A stretch of 64,000 nt of DNA from Phoenicibacter congonensis. GTDB taxonomy: Bacteria > Actinomycetota > Coriobacteriia > Coriobacteriales > Eggerthellaceae. Below are positions 8,309 through 16,611 of the stretch, piece by piece. The notes under the pieces are model-generated. The model did not search any database. It was not told the DNA's origin and was given only the letters and a program-made list of their open reading frames with translations. The stretch is from NCBI RefSeq assembly GCF_900169485.1, contig NZ_LT821227.1, forward strand, positions 682,001 through 746,000, given 5' to 3'. The number at the start of each line of letters is the position of its first letter. The stretch's first letter is position 1. A program made the position numbers and the translations under genes.

Positions 8309-8975
8309 AGGTGTAATCTTTGATCTTGACGGAGTGCTTTTAGACTCAATTTCTCATTGGATGAGTCTTGGCGAGAATTACGTTAAATTCTTAGGTTTTG
8401 ACGCAGTTCCTAACACTCGAGAAATTCTGTTTTCCATGAGCATGGAGCAAGGAGCGCAATGGTTTAGAGACACCTATCATTTGAATAAATCTCCCGAGTG
8501 CATTAAGCAGGAGATGGAAGATTTCTTGCAAGATGCCTATTTTAATGAAATATTGCTTAAACCTGGCGCATATGATTTGCTCACTGAATTGCATCATCGC
8601 CAAATTCATTTTGTTGCGGCAACATCTAGCCCTCGCAAACATGTGACAAAAGCGCTTGAACGAAATGGCGTTCTTGACATGTTTGATGCTGTTTTCACGA
8701 ATGGTGAAATTGGGGAGAGCAAGCATTCTCCGTTGATTTATCAAATTTCAGCTGAACGCTTGAAAGCAGCGCCAAAAGATTTATTTGTATTCGAGGATTC
8801 TCTTTATGCTTTAAAAACTGCAAAAAATGCAGGATTTATTACAGTTGGAATTTATGACGAGGCAGGAGAGTGCAACCAGACTGAATTAGAGGATGAGGCG
8901 CAATACTATTTTGATAGCCCGCTTTCTTTTTTGAGCAGTTTGCGAGAAGGCAAAATTTCCGAATTTATGAGTTAA
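8301..8975 (+). CDS. HAD-family phosphatase of the thiamine operon
   Basis: Haloacid dehalogenase superfamily, beta-phosphoglucomutase-like subgroup. Motif I FDLDGVLLDS is at residues 7-16, motif II is AATSSP, and motif III/IV lies around FVFEDSLYALKTAKNAG. The ATG at 8301 overlaps the thiE stop. The cap-domain type suggests a small phosphometabolite. Its place as third gene behind a TPP riboswitch suggests a phosphatase for HMP phosphate, thiazole phosphate or thiamine monophosphate, but this is inferred from context. No thiL is seen in the window. Confidence 0.85.
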   Translation: MVKGVIFDLDGVLLDSISHWMSLGENYVKFLGFDAVPNTREILFSMSMEQGAQWFRDTYHLNKSPECIKQEMEDFLQDAYFNEILLKPGAYDLLTELHHRQIHFVAATSSPRKHVTKALERNGVLDMFDAVFTNGEIGESKHSPLIYQISAERLKAAPKDLFVFEDSLYALKTAKNAGFITVGIYDEAGECNQTELEDEAQYYFDSPLSFLSSLREGKISEFMS

Positions 8976-9117
8976 GGTCATGGTTTAAATCATAGAAAAT
9001 CTCTTAGTTTTAAGGGCAAAAATTATTTTGATTATGAAGGAACTTTTACATCACTTTTTTAAAAAATGAATAATTGATTCTTTTCGCAGGAAAGGCCTGC
9101 GTGGAATAAGCGGCTCG

Positions 9118-9146
9118 TTGGGGGCACCACTTCGCGTCGCTATATA
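9118..9146 (+). promoter_or_regulatory. Promoter of thiD-cytX
   Basis: TTGGGG at 9118-9123, a 17-base spacer and TATATA at 9141-9146, ending 24 bases before the thiD ATG. A GC-rich hairpin CGCAGG-N5-CCTGCG lies upstream at 9085-9101 without a T-run. No THI box is seen here, so this unit appears not to be under the riboswitch that controls thiM. Confidence 0.6.
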
Positions 9147-9169
9147 AAACGTAACAGAAAGGACAGTTC

Positions 9170-9979
9170 ATGAAAACTGCAGTAACGATCGCTGGTAGTG
9201 ATTCCAGCGGAGGCGCCGGCATTCAAGCGGACATCAAAACGATGATTGCAAATGGCGTTTATGCCATGAGCGCTATCACGGCTTTGACGGCGCAAAACAC
9301 TACCGGCGTAACATCGATTCAAAATGCGACAGCTGAGTTTGTTGGAGAAGAGCTTGATGCTATTTTTACCGACATCTTTCCAGATGCTGTGAAAATCGGA
9401 ATGGTTTCTGAAAGTGAAATCGTCAAGGTAATAGCCTCGAAGTTAAAACAATATGAGGCTAAAAACATTGTTGTCGACCCCGTTATGGTTGCTACTAGCG
9501 GAGCGCGCTTGATTAGCGATGATGCTATTGCCGCACTTAAAAGCGAGTTATTCCCACTTGCAGACGTTCTTACTCCAAACATTCCAGAGGCAGAAGTTTT
9601 GTCAGGCATGTCAATTTCTTCAGAAGACGACATGGTTGAGGCTGCAAGAATTATTTCTGAAAGTTTTGACTGTGCGATTCTTTGTAAAGGCGGCCACAAC
9701 GTCAACGACGCCAATGACTTGCTTTTTGCTGATGGTGAGGCAAAGTGGTTTAGGGGTAAGCGAATAAACAATCCAAACACTCACGGCACCGGTTGCACAC
9801 TATCTTCTGCTATAGCTTCTAATCTAGCAAAAGGATTAGATTTGGAGCACTCTGTCGCGCGCGCAAAAGAATACATATCTGGCGCACTTGAGGCAATGCT
9901 TGATTTGGGTTCAGGAAGTGGGCCCATCGATCATGGGTTTGCTTTTAAGAATGAATTTAGTGTTTTAGCAGGGGAATAA
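9170..9979 (+). CDS. thiD: HMP / HMP-phosphate kinase
   Basis: Phosphorylates hydroxymethylpyrimidine twice to HMP-PP, the pyrimidine donor for ThiE. Ribokinase fold: AGSDSSGGAGIQADIKT at residues 8-24 is the ThiD N-terminal signature, VVDPVMVATSG is mid-protein, and NTHGTGCTLSSAIA near residue 205 is the anion hole with the catalytic Cys region. Length 269 is typical. The ATG follows AGAAAGGAC. cytX begins one base after its stop. Confidence 0.95.
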   Translation: MKTAVTIAGSDSSGGAGIQADIKTMIANGVYAMSAITALTAQNTTGVTSIQNATAEFVGEELDAIFTDIFPDAVKIGMVSESEIVKVIASKLKQYEAKNIVVDPVMVATSGARLISDDAIAALKSELFPLADVLTPNIPEAEVLSGMSISSEDDMVEAARIISESFDCAILCKGGHNVNDANDLLFADGEAKWFRGKRINNPNTHGTGCTLSSAIASNLAKGLDLEHSVARAKEYISGALEAMLDLGSGSGPIDHGFAFKNEFSVLAGE

Positions 9980-9980
9980 A

Positions 9981-11162
9981 GTGAATAAGAAAACAAGTCT
10001 TTTTGAAAACGGATTAATTTGGTTCGGAGCTGGTGTTTCTATTGCAGAAATTATCACTGGCACCTATTTTGCAGCACTTGGGTTTCAGACAGGTCTTGCT
10101 GCTATTTTGATTGGCCACATCATTGGTTGCGTCATGTTGTTTTTGTCTGGCGTTATCGGGGGCAAGCTCGGGAAGAGCGCCATGGAGTCTGTTAAAGTGA
10201 ATTTTGGGCTTAAAGGCGGACAACTCTTCGCTCTGCTCAACGTGTTACAGCTCCTCGGTTGGACAGCAATCATGATCTATGATGGTGCACTTTCTGCTAG
10301 CGGAGTTTTTGAGGTTGGTCATTGGGTCTGGTGTGTTGTAATTGGCGCTTTGATTGTCGTTTGGATTTTAATTGGTATAACTAATCTTGGGAAAGTGAAC
10401 ACTGTTGCGATGGCGGCTCTGTTTGTGCTGACTCTCATTCTTGGCTATCTCATCTTCTTTAATGGAAACCAAATGACTAACATGACCGACGACTCACTTT
10501 CGTTTGGTGCAGCTGTTGAGCTCGCTGTAGCAATGCCTCTGTCTTGGCTTCCTCTCATTAGCGACTACACTCGTGAGGCAAAAGAACCAGTTAAAGCTAC
10601 GGCAGTGAGCGCTATCACATATGGCATTGTGAGTTGTTTTATGTACATAATCGGAATGGGCGCTGCAATCTTTACAGGAGAGATTGATATTGCGCAAATC
10701 ATGCTCAAAAGCGGTCTAGGAATTGCAGCACTTCTTATTGTCGTCTTCTCAACTGTCACGACAACATTTCTTGATGCCTACTCAGCAGGTGTTTCTAGTG
10801 AATCGATTTTTTCAAAGTTAAAAGGCAAGCAGGTTGCCGTCGTAGTTGCTATTCTTGGCACAATTGGAGCGATTCTTTTCCCGATGGACGACATCACTGA
10901 CTTTCTTTATCTCATTGGCTCTGTTTTTGCACCAATGATTGCAGTTCAAATCGCTGATTATTTCATCATAAAAAGAGAAAAGCCGGCAGGAGAATTCGAC
11001 TGGGTAAACCTCGTAATTTGGGTTGTTGGATTTGCAATTTATCGCTGTCTCATGCAGGTGGACCTCATTTGCGGAAACACTCTTCCTGACATGCTTGTCA
11101 CAATTCTCATTTGTGTGGTTGTAGCGTTTGCGCGCAAGGATCTCCCAAGGCGCAAAAACTAA
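9981..11162 (+). CDS. cytX: NCS1-family transporter, CytX-like (probable HMP permease)
   Basis: An integral membrane protein of 393 residues with about eleven to twelve hydrophobic segments. It belongs to the nucleobase:cation symporter-1 family. FGAGVSIAEIITGTYFA near residue 16 and PLSWLPLISDYTREAKEP near residue 185 are family regions. GTG at 9981 follows GGGGAATAAA. Close coupling to thiD supports import of hydroxymethylpyrimidine, as proposed for CytX proteins in thiamine regulons. It would supply the pyrimidine that the broken ABC system at 15.8-18.5 kb may once have brought in. Confidence 0.87.
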   Translation: MNKKTSLFENGLIWFGAGVSIAEIITGTYFAALGFQTGLAAILIGHIIGCVMLFLSGVIGGKLGKSAMESVKVNFGLKGGQLFALLNVLQLLGWTAIMIYDGALSASGVFEVGHWVWCVVIGALIVVWILIGITNLGKVNTVAMAALFVLTLILGYLIFFNGNQMTNMTDDSLSFGAAVELAVAMPLSWLPLISDYTREAKEPVKATAVSAITYGIVSCFMYIIGMGAAIFTGEIDIAQIMLKSGLGIAALLIVVFSTVTTTFLDAYSAGVSSESIFSKLKGKQVAVVVAILGTIGAILFPMDDITDFLYLIGSVFAPMIAVQIADYFIIKREKPAGEFDWVNLVIWVVGFAIYRCLMQVDLICGNTLPDMLVTILICVVVAFARKDLPRRKN

Positions 11163-11192
11163 AGGTCAACTTTTAAAGAAATGGCAGCAGCA

Positions 11193-11235
11193 CCCTTGAT
11201 TGAGGGCTTTTGTTAATCAATTGTTTTTTGCAAAA
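11193..11235 (+). terminator. Probable terminator after cytX
   Basis: Two overlapping foldings: CCCT-TGATTG-AGGG followed by CTTTTG, or TTGATT paired with AATCAA followed by TTGTTTTTT. Both are short; the convergent gene at 11346 makes a terminator here likely. Confidence 0.5.
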
Positions 11236-11345
11236 AATTTTTTTAATTCGCTCATTTGCGTTCGAATAAAACATGCGCCCAGCCAAATGTTTGCAAAACA
11301 AACGCTGCAATTCCAGGCAATCTCAATTGCTGCCGCCGTTTCTCT

Positions 11346-11984
11346 TTAAAATCCCAGATCCTCGGCAATGAGGATTATTTTAATGCGACCTTCATGTCGG
11401 TTGTGTCGTGTGACAACAATGTTGCAGCACATGCAGCCTTCGTCATGACAGTTGCCACACACACCAACTTCAGCGCAAGGTGTGCCTGTGTGAAGTCGCT
11501 TTCCGTTTGGCGGGCATGCCATGGTGTGGATGCGCTCGATACCTGAGGACACATCTTTAACGATTTTGTTCATGCCAACAAGCACAATCACTTGTTTTGG
11601 ACCATAGAGTAGGCAAGCAAGTCTGTTTGAATTGCCATCGATGTTCACCAACTCGCCCTTTGTTGTGAGAGCATTTGTGCTCATGAAAAAGGTGCCACAA
11701 TCCAAATGAGACAAAATGACTTGTCGAACTTCCTCAGGATTTGTCGCCTTTGAGCGGTCAAGCATTTTGTAGTCACCTGCTTCAAGTGCCGCTTTTACAC
11801 CTGTTTCGGCAAATGTCTCAGTGCCGCCCCAGCCGATACTTGAACCTTTAGGAACAAATTTTTTGACGAGTTCAATTGCATCGGCGCTTGACTCGCAGAA
11901 ATAACCTTCCATGTTCCTGCGCTCTAAATTTTTAATGATTGTCTTTGCGGTGTTTGCAAAAGCATCTTTTCTCGCGTTGCTCAT
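11346..11984 (-). CDS. LUD-domain protein (LutC/YkgG-like)
   Basis: A 212-residue protein of the LUD superfamily, related to lactate-utilisation LutC. SIGWGGTETFAETG near residue 50 and YGPKQVIVLVGMNKIV near residue 128 are typical of the fold. The C-terminal third has many cysteines (ACPPNGKRLHTGTPC, then GVCGNCHDEGCMCC), which could bind metal or an iron-sulfur centre. No lutA or lutB lies nearby, so a role in lactate oxidation is not supported. It stands alone, downstream of the ECF operon and behind a 300-base gap with repeats. Confidence 0.85.
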   Translation of the reverse strand: MSNARKDAFANTAKTIIKNLERRNMEGYFCESSADAIELVKKFVPKGSSIGWGGTETFAETGVKAALEAGDYKMLDRSKATNPEEVRQVILSHLDCGTFFMSTNALTTKGELVNIDGNSNRLACLLYGPKQVIVLVGMNKIVKDVSSGIERIHTMACPPNGKRLHTGTPCAEVGVCGNCHDEGCMCCNIVVTRHNRHEGRIKIILIAEDLGF

Positions 11985-12134
11985 AATTGCCTCCTAGATC
12001 TTTATTGCTGACGCGTTTTTTTGCGAATTGAATTGCTCCTTTTAATTTTAGTTTTCCCTTTTTGAGATTTAAGAGCATTGCTTATCTCGCACAGATTTGT
12101 AACAAAACCAAAAACATAGTAATTTTTTTAAGAT

Positions 12135-12262
12135 CTCCATTTCGAAAACTGTCATCTTGCCGCGTCAACTATTATTGAAAAACCATAGTTTTTTAGCCGC
12201 TATACATATTGAAAAGTCATCATTTTAGTGAGAGTTTTTATTGAAAAGCCACGTTTTTACTT
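12135..12262. repeat. Four ~33-bp spaced direct repeats
   Basis: A short unit close to TATTGAAAAGYCATVNTTTT occurs four times, with its central G at 12144, 12177, 12211 and 12243, giving spacings of 33, 34 and 32 bases. The first copy is the most diverged. Runs of A and T alternate at about helical spacing, so the segment may be curved. It fills most of the 303-base gap between the ECF operon end and the LUD gene start (both minus strand). Function unknown. Confidence 0.6.
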
Positions 12263-12287
12263 TTAAAAATAGTCTTTTATTAAAAAT

Positions 12288-12974
12288 CTAGCTCAAATCG
12301 AATTTTGATTTGATGCGCAAGAGTTTTCGCTTCCATGGTTCATAGAGGATTGCGAGAAAAGTGACGGTTGCTATCGAATGAATGACGTCAAGCGGCAGAC
12401 CTGCTGCATATGCGGCCATTGCTGTTTGCCATGTGATTGGATGAACCCAGCCGATTATGTACCAGCTGTTGAGAATGAAACCATAAAACAGCGGGGAGAT
12501 AAAAGCATATGCATAAAGTGCAGGTCGGTGATTAAATGCGCCAACATCGTTTAAAAATCCTGCCATGTAGCCAATTAACCCCCAGGAATACATCTGCCAA
12601 GGAGTCCATGGACCCTGCCCAAAGAAAAAGTTAGAAACGAGGGCAGCAAGCGCACCCACCATGAAGCCACTTCGTCTACCAAAAACTACTCCAGAAATAA
12701 TGCAGATTGCAGAGACTGGTTTGAAGTCAGGAATTGGAGCAAAAATGATGCGTCCCGCTGCAGCAATTGCTCCGAGCGTAGCGGTTGGCATTATTTGTCT
12801 GAGTGGAGGTTTTGACTTTTCATATCCTAAGAAGTACAGGAGCACACCCGCGATGGCAACCGTAAAGGTTAAAAAGGCGGAGTTTTCATTTTGAAAAATC
12901 GCACATAAGAGCAATGTTGCTGGAACAGAAACGAGGATTAATGGTTCGAGTATTTTTATCAATGTGTTTCGCAT
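12288..12974 (-). CDS. ECF transporter S component (vitamin-binding subunit)
   Basis: A 228-residue membrane protein with about six hydrophobic segments and short loops, as in S components. The conserved stretch FFFGQGPWTPWQMYSWG near residue 118 belongs to a group of S components often annotated as cobalamin-type (CbrT-like); I cannot confirm the ligand. It is the last gene of an S-A-T operon read from the minus strand, with only five bases separating it from the ATPase gene. The ligand is best sought from the leader at 15474-15610. Confidence 0.82.
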   Translation of the reverse strand: MRNTLIKILEPLILVSVPATLLLCAIFQNENSAFLTFTVAIAGVLLYFLGYEKSKPPLRQIMPTATLGAIAAAGRIIFAPIPDFKPVSAICIISGVVFGRRSGFMVGALAALVSNFFFGQGPWTPWQMYSWGLIGYMAGFLNDVGAFNHRPALYAYAFISPLFYGFILNSWYIIGWVHPITWQTAMAAYAAGLPLDVIHSIATVTFLAILYEPWKRKLLRIKSKFDLS

Positions 12975-12979
12975 GTTAT

Positions 12980-14416
12980 TTATTGCTTGTTAAGTTGCTG
13001 CTGGAATAAATCTGTGAACGTGCTGGTGTTAGGTCTAAAGAAAAGGTTGTTAGAGAAGAACTCGTCGCTATTTTCTGTGCAAGTTGCTTGCCCATCGAAA
13101 ACCATTGTGGTTGTGTCGGCAACGCAGCGTGCAAATGCAAGGTCATGCGTCGACATGAGCACAGTTCCTCCGTTTTTCGCATAATCTAAAATTAAATTCG
13201 CAACAGTAATTTTTGTTTTTGGGTCAAGACCTTTTGTTGGCTCATCTAGCAACAACAATTTTGGTTTAGTTAAAAGGAGTTTTGCCAAGCCCAGCATTTG
13301 CTGTTGCCCGCCTGAGAGGTCATATGGATGCAAATCTTCGCATTGCGAAAGAGCAACCTTTTCTTCCATTGCCTGCACATCATCGTGGCTGTAGCTGCAG
13401 TTATTTTGCCATTCGCAAAGCTCTTCAACTACAGTGTCGCAAATAAATAGTGCAGCTGGGTGTTGGGGGAGATATGCTTGCATTGTTTGAAGCGCATTTT
13501 GGATTCGTCCGCGCTCTGGCCTGATGATGCCAGCAATCAGCTTTAAAAGAGTCGATTTCCCGCAACCATTCCCACCAACTATTGCTCGAATTTCGCCAAC
13601 CTTCACATCCAAATCACAGCCATGCATGACAAATTGTTCTTCTTTTGAATAGCGAAAATGAACGTCATCAACTTTTATGCAACTGCTTGTTTGTGTTGAC
13701 AGTTTTCTTGATGGCGCGTTGATGGCACCGCTGTGAGCAAACGTTGACAAAGGAACTTCGGACGTTTTTGTCACGCCTTCGAAAGATTTATTCATTTCAA
13801 TCGCTCTTGTCGCATAATCAGCAACAACTTCTGGAGTGTGTGTCACAAGCAAGATTGTTATCCCCAGTTCGCGGTTGATTCTGAATATTTCATGCAAAAA
13901 TTTCTTCTCTGCAACTGGATCAAGTTCTGCCGAAGGTTCATCTAAAAGGAGAATTTCTGGACCTGTCGCTAGCGTTCTTGCAAGGTTTACAAGTTGCATT
14001 TGGCCGCCCGAAAGGTCATTTACGTTTTTGTGAAACCAAGGTTCAATTCCAAAGAAGTGGGAAACTTCGGCAACGCGCCTTCTCATGAGAGAACGGGGTG
14101 TGCCATGGTTTTCAAGCGCAAAAGCAATTTCGTGCCAAACGCTTTCGCACACCAATTGATTTTCTGGGCTTTGAGAAACGTAGCCTAGTGTTTGAGAATT
14201 TATTATTGCTGAGCCACAGCGCTTGCCAGCGATGGGAGAGTCGGGAAGCAGTGCTTTTAAAAGCGTGGATTTTCCAATTCCTGTGTCGCCAACAAGAATT
14301 GCAAAATCGCCTTTGTTCAATGTTAGGTTTAGTGGGCCCACAGCTGGTTTTGTGCATCTGGGATATGTAAACTCAAAACTTTTTAGTTCAATTGCCAGTT
14401 TGTCTTTGCTATTCAT
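12980..14416 (-). CDS. ecfA: ECF transporter ATPase, two fused ABC domains
   Basis: Powers vitamin uptake. Two ABC ATPase domains in one 478-residue chain. Domain 1 has Walker A GDTGIGKST near residue 38, signature LSGGQMQLV and Walker B ILLLDEPSAELD. Domain 2 has Walker A GGNGCGKST near 285, signature LSGGQQQML and Walker B LLLLDEPTKGLD. Both sites look catalytically complete. A Ser/Thr-rich linker joins them around residues 230-250. This fused form replaces the separate EcfA1 and EcfA2 seen elsewhere. It lies between the T gene (57 bases upstream) and the S gene. Confidence 0.93.
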   Translation of the reverse strand: MNSKDKLAIELKSFEFTYPRCTKPAVGPLNLTLNKGDFAILVGDTGIGKSTLLKALLPDSPIAGKRCGSAIINSQTLGYVSQSPENQLVCESVWHEIAFALENHGTPRSLMRRRVAEVSHFFGIEPWFHKNVNDLSGGQMQLVNLARTLATGPEILLLDEPSAELDPVAEKKFLHEIFRINRELGITILLVTHTPEVVADYATRAIEMNKSFEGVTKTSEVPLSTFAHSGAINAPSRKLSTQTSSCIKVDDVHFRYSKEEQFVMHGCDLDVKVGEIRAIVGGNGCGKSTLLKLIAGIIRPERGRIQNALQTMQAYLPQHPAALFICDTVVEELCEWQNNCSYSHDDVQAMEEKVALSQCEDLHPYDLSGGQQQMLGLAKLLLTKPKLLLLDEPTKGLDPKTKITVANLILDYAKNGGTVLMSTHDLAFARCVADTTTMVFDGQATCTENSDEFFSNNLFFRPNTSTFTDLFQQQLNKQ

Positions 14417-14473
14417 GTCGTCTAACCCATTTTTGATATTTCAGCCTCGCCTAATTCAGCCACAGCTTGTTTT

Positions 14474-15337
14474 TTAATTGTTTCCAAATGCATTTGACAA
14501 AAGTTCAAGCAGAAGCGGGGAAAATGCATAAAGAGCAATTGGGACGAATCCAATCCAAGCATTTAACCCCTCAATCTTTGGATAAAAAGTGAAGCTGTTG
14601 CACGCTATCCAAGAAAGAATGCCACAAATGATTGCAAAAGCAATAATTATCAGAAGAAGAGCAGCATCTCTCTTTCTGAATCTGTAGAGTGTATATGTTG
14701 TTCTCTTTTTTGTAGACCCCCAGCCTGAAATCTTCATGGAGTCGGCCATTTGAAATGAATCCTCCATGCTCCATCCCATGAGGACATTAATCACTTTTGT
14801 GTTTTGTTGCAGATTAGAATTTTTCATGTTTGCAGAGCTACATGCATTTTGAACATTCTTAATTTCTGTGCTTCTGCGTTTTAACATTGGAACCATGCGT
14901 GTTGCCATCGATATCATTAGTGTGACAGTTGGCAAAATTCCTGCAGCAAGTGACATTAGCTTTTCTTGCGAGATAACTTTATTTGTGCATTCTAGCCACA
15001 AAATCATTGAGACAAGCATCATGCCCATAAACAGGCCATAAAAGAGACTTTCTGCATAAATTGACATAACCCCAATGCGGAAAAGTTCAGTTGAGCCAGC
15101 GGCAGAAAAAAGAGGATTTATCACCATTATTAAAAGCATCATTGGTAATTGCCAGGCGAGACTTCTGCAAGTTGTTCGCCATCCTTTTAGATAGAAGCTG
15201 TAACTCAGCCCCGAAATAAAGAAGATAGAAGTTAGGACGGGTTGAAATCCAATCATCACAAAGCAGATGACACTCACGAAATAGGCTAGTGCGCAAATTG
15301 GATGATAGAGGTTAAAAGTGATTGATTTATTGTTCAC
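14474..15337 (-). CDS. ecfT: ECF transporter T component
   Basis: The 287-residue transmembrane coupling subunit, CbiQ/EcfT family. There are several N-terminal hydrophobic helices, then a cytoplasmic part with the coupling motif MADSMKISGWG, corresponding to the A-R-G-type box that docks to the ATPases. The start is GTG at 15337 with a weak AGAAG upstream. It is the first gene of the T-A-S operon, 140 bases downstream of the attenuator-like leader. Confidence 0.87.
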   Translation of the reverse strand: MNNKSITFNLYHPICALAYFVSVICFVMIGFQPVLTSIFFISGLSYSFYLKGWRTTCRSLAWQLPMMLLIMVINPLFSAAGSTELFRIGVMSIYAESLFYGLFMGMMLVSMILWLECTNKVISQEKLMSLAAGILPTVTLMISMATRMVPMLKRRSTEIKNVQNACSSANMKNSNLQQNTKVINVLMGWSMEDSFQMADSMKISGWGSTKKRTTYTLYRFRKRDAALLLIIIAFAIICGILSWIACNSFTFYPKIEGLNAWIGFVPIALYAFSPLLLELLSNAFGNN

Positions 15338-15473
15338 AACTTCTTATTCTCACTAATAATTTGTACGTCTGTACTAGGAATTATCATATAGCATCTTTTA
15401 ATCATAGAAATACTAGCGTCTCTGGAATTATTCAGAGTGCGGCTGTTTTTCGTGACATTATTTGTACGCTCTT

Positions 15474-15610
15474 AAAAAAAGCAGGTGCTTGGCTTTGCAA
15501 CCACACCTGTCTCTCGCTAGACATAAATGTTTCTGGCGAGGTGTCTGCTTAGAAGCTAATGTCCCAAATTGTAGTTAATTGCAATCAGCTGGTTTAGCTA
15601 CAACATTACC
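15474..15610 (-). promoter_or_regulatory. Candidate attenuator / riboswitch leader of the ECF operon
   Basis: Read on the minus strand. A terminator stem pairs 15504-15510 with 15481-15487 (ACAGGTG with CACCTGC) and is followed by seven T residues (15480-15474). An alternative stem pairs 15544-15541 and 15540-15536 (ACAC, CTCGC) with 15517-15513 and 15506-15503 (GCGAG, GTGT). That uses the left arm of the terminator and would prevent it. A further pairing, AAGCAG (15550-15545) with CTGCTT (15484-15479), takes the right arm. Upstream, TTGTAGYTAA arms at 15569-15578 and 15593-15602 (one G-U pair) form a long hairpin, nested inside TAATGT/ACATTA. No THI box, B12 box, FMN, preQ1 or T-box core was found. 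Confidence 0.6.
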
Positions 15611-15614
15611 GAAA

Positions 15615-15644
15615 ATCATATCTGCTTTTAGTTAATTGTCTTAA
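15615..15644 (-). promoter_or_regulatory. Possible promoter of the ECF operon
   Basis: On the minus strand TTAAGA (15644-15639), an 18-base spacer and TATGAT (15620-15615). It would start transcription just before the folded leader. Confidence 0.4.
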
Positions 15645-15761
15645 ACGCATCGATTCTTTGACCAAAACGCGGCATCTATCTTGCGTTTATTCATTCTTGG
15701 AGTTTGCTCATTTGGGAAGCATTCCATCACAAACAATTTTTTTATAAAGAAAGGAGATTTG

Positions 15762-16578
15762 GTGTCGGAAGTAAACATAGAAAACCTAAAGTTTTCTTAT
15801 ACTGACGGTGTTCAAATTTTGGATGGTGTTGATTTAAAGGCAAACAATGGTGAGTTTGTTTGTTTTCTTGGTCAATCTGGCTGTGGTAAATCAACGTTGC
15901 TCCGCTTAATTGCCGGCCTTGAAACACCTAACAGTGGAGTTTTGACGATTGATGGCAATCCTGTTAAGGGAGCTGGCCTGGATCGAGCTGTGGTTTTTTG
16001 AGGATTACGGTTTGTTCCCTTGGATGACTGCTGGCCAAAACATTATGATTGCACTTGAAAAGTCGTTTAAAGGCATGTCTAAGGAAGACAGGAAGAAAAA
16101 AGCTCTTGAGTGGATGGAAAAAGTTGGCATGTCTGAGAGCTTGTTCCACAAATTACCTGGTGAGCTTTCGGGAGGACAAAAGCAACGCTGTGGCATTGCA
16201 CGTGCTTTTGCAATTGATTCTCCGATTCTTCTAATGGATGAACCTTTCGGTTCGCTTGATGCTGTTACCAAGGCAAAACTTCAAAATCTAGTTCTTGACT
16301 TGTGGGAGCAGGAAAGCGACCCATCTAAAAGAAAGAATGTTTTCTTCGTTACTCACGAAGTTGATGAGGCTTTGCTGTTGGCGACAAGAATTATTGTTCT
16401 TTGTTAAACACCTGCAAAGGTCATTTATGAGCATTCATTTGCTGGCGAGACTCATCCAACAAGAGAAAACATGTACACAGATCCAAAGATTAATGAGATG
16501 CGTCAAAATCTGATTCGCCTTATTCATGAAGACGCATATGATCGCGCTCAGCATGATGTTCCTGCTGAAGAGCAATAG
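15762..16578 (+). pseudogene. Broken ABC transporter ATPase (ThiZ/SsuB/TauB-like)
   Basis: Once a nitrate/taurine/HMP-type ABC ATPase. GTG at 15762 follows AAAGGAGA. Walker [10 protein letters not shown] and the start of the Q-loop region are intact. The T-run 15994-15999 then has one T too many: AVVF stops at TGA (15999-16001), and the next frame continues EDYGLFPW, LSGGQKQR and the Walker B LLMDEPFGSLD. A second lesion is an in-frame TAA at 16405-16407, after which the same frame reads TPAKVIYEHSFAG and ends at 16578. The domain content is otherwise complete, so the decay is recent. It is first of three genes, all broken. Confidence 0.85.
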
Positions 16579-16611
16579 TTCATTTATTAAACACTACAGA
16601 AAGGAAACAAT

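Noticed and set aside
12135-12262. CRISPR array
   Set aside because: Repeats are imperfect, only about 15 bases are conserved, spacers are AT-rich and no cas genes are nearby.
15322-15552. 76-residue plus-strand frame in the ECF leader region
   Set aside because: Cys-rich, no family resemblance, no ribosome site, and it runs through the terminator structure, which better explains the sequence.
15474-15660. Cobalamin riboswitch for the CbrT-like ECF operon
   Set aside because: The conserved B12 box (GCCACTG) and its partner segments are not present on either strand.
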